Of a DNA stretch of 64,000 bases, positions 60,001 to 64,000 are shown in pieces. The DNA is from Atrichornis clamosus (Eukaryota; Chordata; Aves; Passeriformes; Menuridae). How positions within the stretch are numbered: the stretch's first letter is position 1; each line of letters starts with the position of its first letter. A program made the translations under genes and the position numbers. Below the pieces are notes generated by a model. That model worked only from the letters and a program-made list of their open reading frames with translations. It had not been told where the DNA came from and did no database searches. The DNA is taken from positions 124,001-188,000 of the forward strand of contig WBMZ01010863.1 of NCBI GenBank assembly GCA_013400975.1, read 5' to 3'.

Positions 60001-63000
60001 GCAAATGTCATTTTTGATTAGGAAAACAGACCTCTGAAACATCTTGTTCCCTTTCCACAGCTTATGCCTTTCTGTTTACTGCATTTTGTTCAGGTTGGAT
60101 GTGGCAGTCGGGCAGGCCCTTCATGGCCAGGGCTTCAAGGGAATACAGGCACTGTGGCACCCACAGGGAGGCTGGCACTTCTCTTCTGCCCCCATTTGAA
60201 GCAAAGCAATGATCTGAGCTCCTGGTTACCTGTCAGTGAGCTGAGCTACCCCAACTGCAGGTGTACACAGTAATAGTCATTTTAGTGACATTCTGGTTCA
60301 GCTTAATTAATAAGACTAGAGTTTTTAACATGCAGTAGTATTAATACTGTTGGCTTCTCAATTGCTGAAATAAAATGGTTTCAAACATCAGTTTGTCTTA
60401 CAATTATAAACTAATCAGGTTCAAAATCTGTAGTGGATATTACTGGCCCAATTTGTTAAACAAGATCTGTTCAGTGGTTGCTCAGAAAAGAAAAAAACGT
60501 TGTAATGGTGCATTGGCAGAGCTAGTAGAAAGTCAATAAACAGTTGTTGTTTATTGCTTTGTTGAAACTGAGTCAGTAGCTATCAGAACGTTTTTCAGTG
60601 CATCAGTCACTGTGTTGCTAAAATGCCATTTATTTTGACTTTGGTACAGGGAGAATGGTGATTCTGAGTTGAACTCTTAGTGCTCTGGATCTGACAGAGT
60701 GCACATATTGATGAAAAGTGACAATCGTGTCTTTCCAGGAGCCTTCTGCTCCAGACCCCATGTGATTCTGGAGCTCCTTCAACATGTGAGACTTAGTAAA
60801 ATGATTATTTTCTTCAGCTCAGGCAGAGCGAAGGTGAAGTTCAGCCATGGTCCTTGGCAGTGGGTAGGGGAATTTGAAGAACCTTTCTTCCAGGATAGAC
60901 TGCTGTTCTGACTAAATAAATCTGGCCTAGAAGCAGGTTCTTCTCCTGTTGAGACAGATGGGGGAAAGGGACCTAAAAAGATCAGGGTTCTTCACAGCCT
61001 GCACCAAATCAGGATCAGGCTGCGTGAAAACCAGATCAGCTCTGTTGACTTTTTGTGTGGCAGATCAGTTTCTAACTTGGGTTTGCAACAACAATTCTAC
61101 AACTTCATTAGGCAAATGTAGAGCTCCTTAGCCTTACCTCTGAAGTTCTCTATGATATTTCCTTGTAATTCTGCTGCAATTTAAGATAATAGTTTCTTAC
61201 TCTGATGATTAGAAACATGAAACAAAAACTACTCCTTTTTTCTCTCTGGCAGCCTTTTCTGTGTCTGAAGACAGCTATTATATCCCTCCTTTATTCTCTG
61301 AGCAACCCCATTCTTCCAGTGTTCTGTGGTTTTGTAGCTTCTAGCTTTTATCCATAGGACTGATAGGGGATTACATCTTCCTTGAAATAATGGGCTCCAA
61401 AACTCCTTAAGCTGAAGCCTGAGGAAGAAAGTATGAGAGAGTCTTTTATGAGGCTTGCAGGTTCCTGCTATACATCGCCCTGTGATGCTTTCCTTTTTCT
61501 TGCCAAACATGCCATTACTGACCATTGTTCATCTATGTGGTGGGTTTGGACTGATCCCCTGTAAATCTGATCCTTTGGAACCTCTCCTTTATGCTCTTTC
61601 TTACATCGACTATGCACACCTTGGTTCCCAGTGGTTTTGTTCCTGGTGGGTTTTTTAGGCACTTTATGTTCATAGATATTTTATGTTTATGTTGTAGTGT
61701 TATGTAGAGGCTGCAGAGGTCTGCTGTCTAAACCACTGTGAGGTTTTACATACCTTTTACATACCCACCTGTGCTCATCAGAGACCCCTCCTCAGAAGCT
61801 TTCTGCCTGCAGCCAGATTTCTCAGAGATACCTGGTGTGGTACAGCTGGAGGCAGAGGGCATCTGCCAGCAGCATAGGATTTTCTGTTCCCAGAGCAGAG
61901 AGACTGAGGGTATAAATATTTATTAGCAGCACAGTATTCCAGCCCAAGAGCTTGAATGACAACATGGGAATCATAGAAGCTTCTCAGTGACCCAAATATA
62001 CCCCCTGTATTCAGGGTACGTGTGGTTTCTCACTTGTTTTTCTGCTCACTAAGTCAGTTCCTCATGCATAGAACATCTACCCATTTTTCCAAACTCAATG
62101 TTTGATGTAGAAAAGAAACAAAACACTTGAAGTTGTCCTTTTCTATTAGCATTTGCATACAGCATGCAGTCCACATGGGCAGCTCCAGAAAGAAGATGTC
62201 TGGTGAGCTGCAGGTGCTCACTGTGGGCTGTCACACACATGTTGGTACTAAGACTTCAAGCATCTTTTAAGTAGGACAGAAGACAGCAAGCATAGCACTG
62301 GTGGGTACTGGAGACAGAAAAGGTAACTGAATAATATTCCTGATCTGTTGGCTCATACTGGTGCAACTGATGATGGTCAGACCAAAGCCTCTGAACTATG
62401 GAGAGAAGTGATGGATCAAGCCATGTATATTGGATTTTTCCTGCAGTTTAGAAGGGTAGAAAGTCAAGGCAATCACGCCCCTCTGCCTTTACCCGAAAAA
62501 AGCAACAAAGCTGCTTTGGTGATTCTAGAATTTCCCAGAGACAGCAAAGAAGAGAACATTTTTATAAGAGTGGTAAATATGACTGATTCTAGGATGGGAA
62601 GGATGGGCAGACTCCTCAAGTTTCAGATGTGTTTTTGAGGTGCAGCTGAAGACTACAGATATTGTGGGTGCCCATTTCCTTCCATACGCACTGGGATCCC
62701 AGAGGACTTGCAGAGTGCAGAGCTGGGCCTTGTTAAGCTTGCAAGATGTCAGAAGTGTTGACTGTGAAGGAAGGCAAAGAAAGCCTCATTTCGCAAGGTG
62801 CTACAAGGGTGTGTTTGTACCAAGTGCCCAGCTCCATCATGGTGTAACTGCACACTTTGCTGGCTCTTTGGGGCTATTTCCCCCCCATACTCAGTGTGGG
62901 TTACTGGGAAGAGATAGGTAATAACAGTCTACTGAGCTGGTGCTTTCTTATTAGGTACTGCAAAATGGAAAGTGATTTAAAAGAGAAAAAAACAAAAAGC

Positions 63001-64000
63001 CTGCTGAGCATGCCATCTTCCCTAAACCCCAGATTTCAGTTTAAAATATTTCCACCTTCTCTCTGTGCTCCTGCATACCGACGATTCACAGCACTCCTGC
63101 TCCACAAAGGTTCACTGGAACTAATTTCTGGTGTTCAGAAATGGCACATGGTACACACACTGTAGGACATGGCTGCTCCTAGCAGGAGGGCAGTTTTCAA
63201 GGTCCTTTGTGTCGAGCCTATAGAAACAAACAATCTAGTAGAAAACTCCCCACCGTTCTAATGCTGTGGTTGTGCATGCCCAATTAAGGAGTGAGCATGT
63301 GGGGAGAAAACTTTGATTAAACTCTGGCCCCAGCCAAATATTCATGCAGTGCCCGGATTGAACATATTTTTTCCTTAGGAATGAAGACATATGGAGCCTC
63401 AGTAACAAAAAAAAATCCGTTAAATGTGTTAAATACCTATAGTCATCTAAGAGCCCCTGCAGCCACTCCTCAGCACTTGCCTCTTGATTGGGAGTGTTGT
63501 GTTGTCCCCAGCGAGCATAAAGAAATCACATCATCTGGCCTGGGACCAGTCACGCCATGTAGCTGAGATTTTGATGTCGGGGGCAGAGCTGAGTGTATTG
63601 GTCTAGGGAGGCTTGTGAAAAAGAAAAAAATTGCCAAGTGAATTCCAATAGCAAAAGCCTGCCTTGAGTCTCAGTGTGCTCTTAGGCATTCACAAGCAAA
63701 AGGCTAATCAGTCAAGTAAACGTTTCTCTGGGCAGTTGAGCTGTGGAGAGAGAACTCATCCATTCAGTATGCACAGAAGCAGAGCGTGTTCATGCAGAGA
63801 CAGCTCCAGCCGAGCTGGCGTGGGAATGCCGCTGTTTTCACAGTGGGCATTGTTACTATGGAGTGCTGTGAGCTGCTGCAGAACATCTACGAAGTGATGG
63901 ATGGGAAATATGACAGCGCCTTGCCACTCCTCAGCTAGGGATAGATACCCACTGGCACTGGGGATGCTGTCCCTGTCCCTCACAAATCCATTTTACTCTC

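Larger units (their letters stand above)
14684..64000 (+). other. FAM219A: FAM219A intron 1 (more than 49 kb, open at the right edge)
   Basis: From the GTGAGG donor to the end of the window I found no exon carrying the expected next part of FAM219A (a DPAAAS-like start, then a conserved basic stretch). The intron holds the repeats listed separately. The remaining long stretches (about 15.1-17.3, 17.9-24.2, 24.3-28.5, 28.9-41.4, 41.5-50.2 and 50.7-64.0 kb) contain no gene that I can recognise on either strand. Open frames up to about 100 codons are as expected by chance, and the single longer one (55617-56282) is discussed in the findings. A very long first intron is also known for human FAM219A. 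Confidence 0.8.

Noticed and set aside
62348..63566. Possible FAM219A exon 2 near the right edge
   Set aside because: None of the open frames there shows the conserved FAM219A sequence after EMQPL, and no suitable acceptor/donor pair frames one.
1..64000. tRNA, rRNA, CRISPR arrays or bacterial-type operons
   Set aside because: No cloverleaf with A/B boxes, no rRNA sequence, no regularly spaced repeat-spacer array and no gene clusters. The window is ordinary vertebrate intron and promoter DNA.

Overview
This window is vertebrate genomic DNA, almost certainly from a bird. It is intron-dominated and of moderate base composition, with one sharp CpG island. It carries many degenerate CR1 LINE fragments with the typical 3' tail, and LTR-like elements of avian type. 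I recognise two genes, in head-to-head (divergent) order on either side of the CpG island at about 13.56-15.14 kb. To the left, on the minus strand, lie the first two coding exons of DNAI1, an axonemal outer-arm dynein intermediate chain. To the right, on the plus strand, lies the first coding exon of FAM219A. The same head-to-head neighbours occur at human 9p13.3. By known synteny this would place the locus on the avian Z chromosome, but the sequence does not show that directly.

Layout. 1-1522 is DNAI1 intron 2 (partial). 1523-1588 is DNAI1 exon 2 (minus). 1589-13817 is DNAI1 intron 1, holding an old minus-strand CR1 piece (about 2.5-2.9 kb), an A-rich tract (8.74 kb), a probable minus-oriented LTR (about 9.5-9.95 kb) and a CR1 with decayed reverse-transcriptase coding (about 12.9-13.55 kb). 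13818-13847 is the DNAI1 start exon. 13848-14623 is the shared promoter: an X-box-like RFX site, ETS sites, and five degenerate copies of a roughly 80-bp module pairing GC boxes with a TGAATATTCA palindrome. Two full CREs lie just inside DNAI1 intron 1. 14624-14683 is FAM219A coding exon 1. From 14684 to the end is FAM219A intron 1, more than 49 kb long, holding a full-length-looking solo LTR (about 17.29-17.89 kb), several CR1 fragments and a 175-bp direct repeat (52.5 and 54.0 kb). I found no second FAM219A exon in the window.

Functionally, DNAI1 builds motile cilia and sperm tails. The near-consensus X-box 96 bp upstream of its ATG fits RFX control of ciliary genes. The strongest candidate for something undescribed is the array of palindromic GC-box/TGAATATTCA/GC-box modules between the two genes. 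Nearly all long open frames here are chance frames in introns, in repeats or in the stop-poor CpG island, and I do not annotate them as genes. I see no bacterial-type operon, CRISPR array, tRNA or rRNA.
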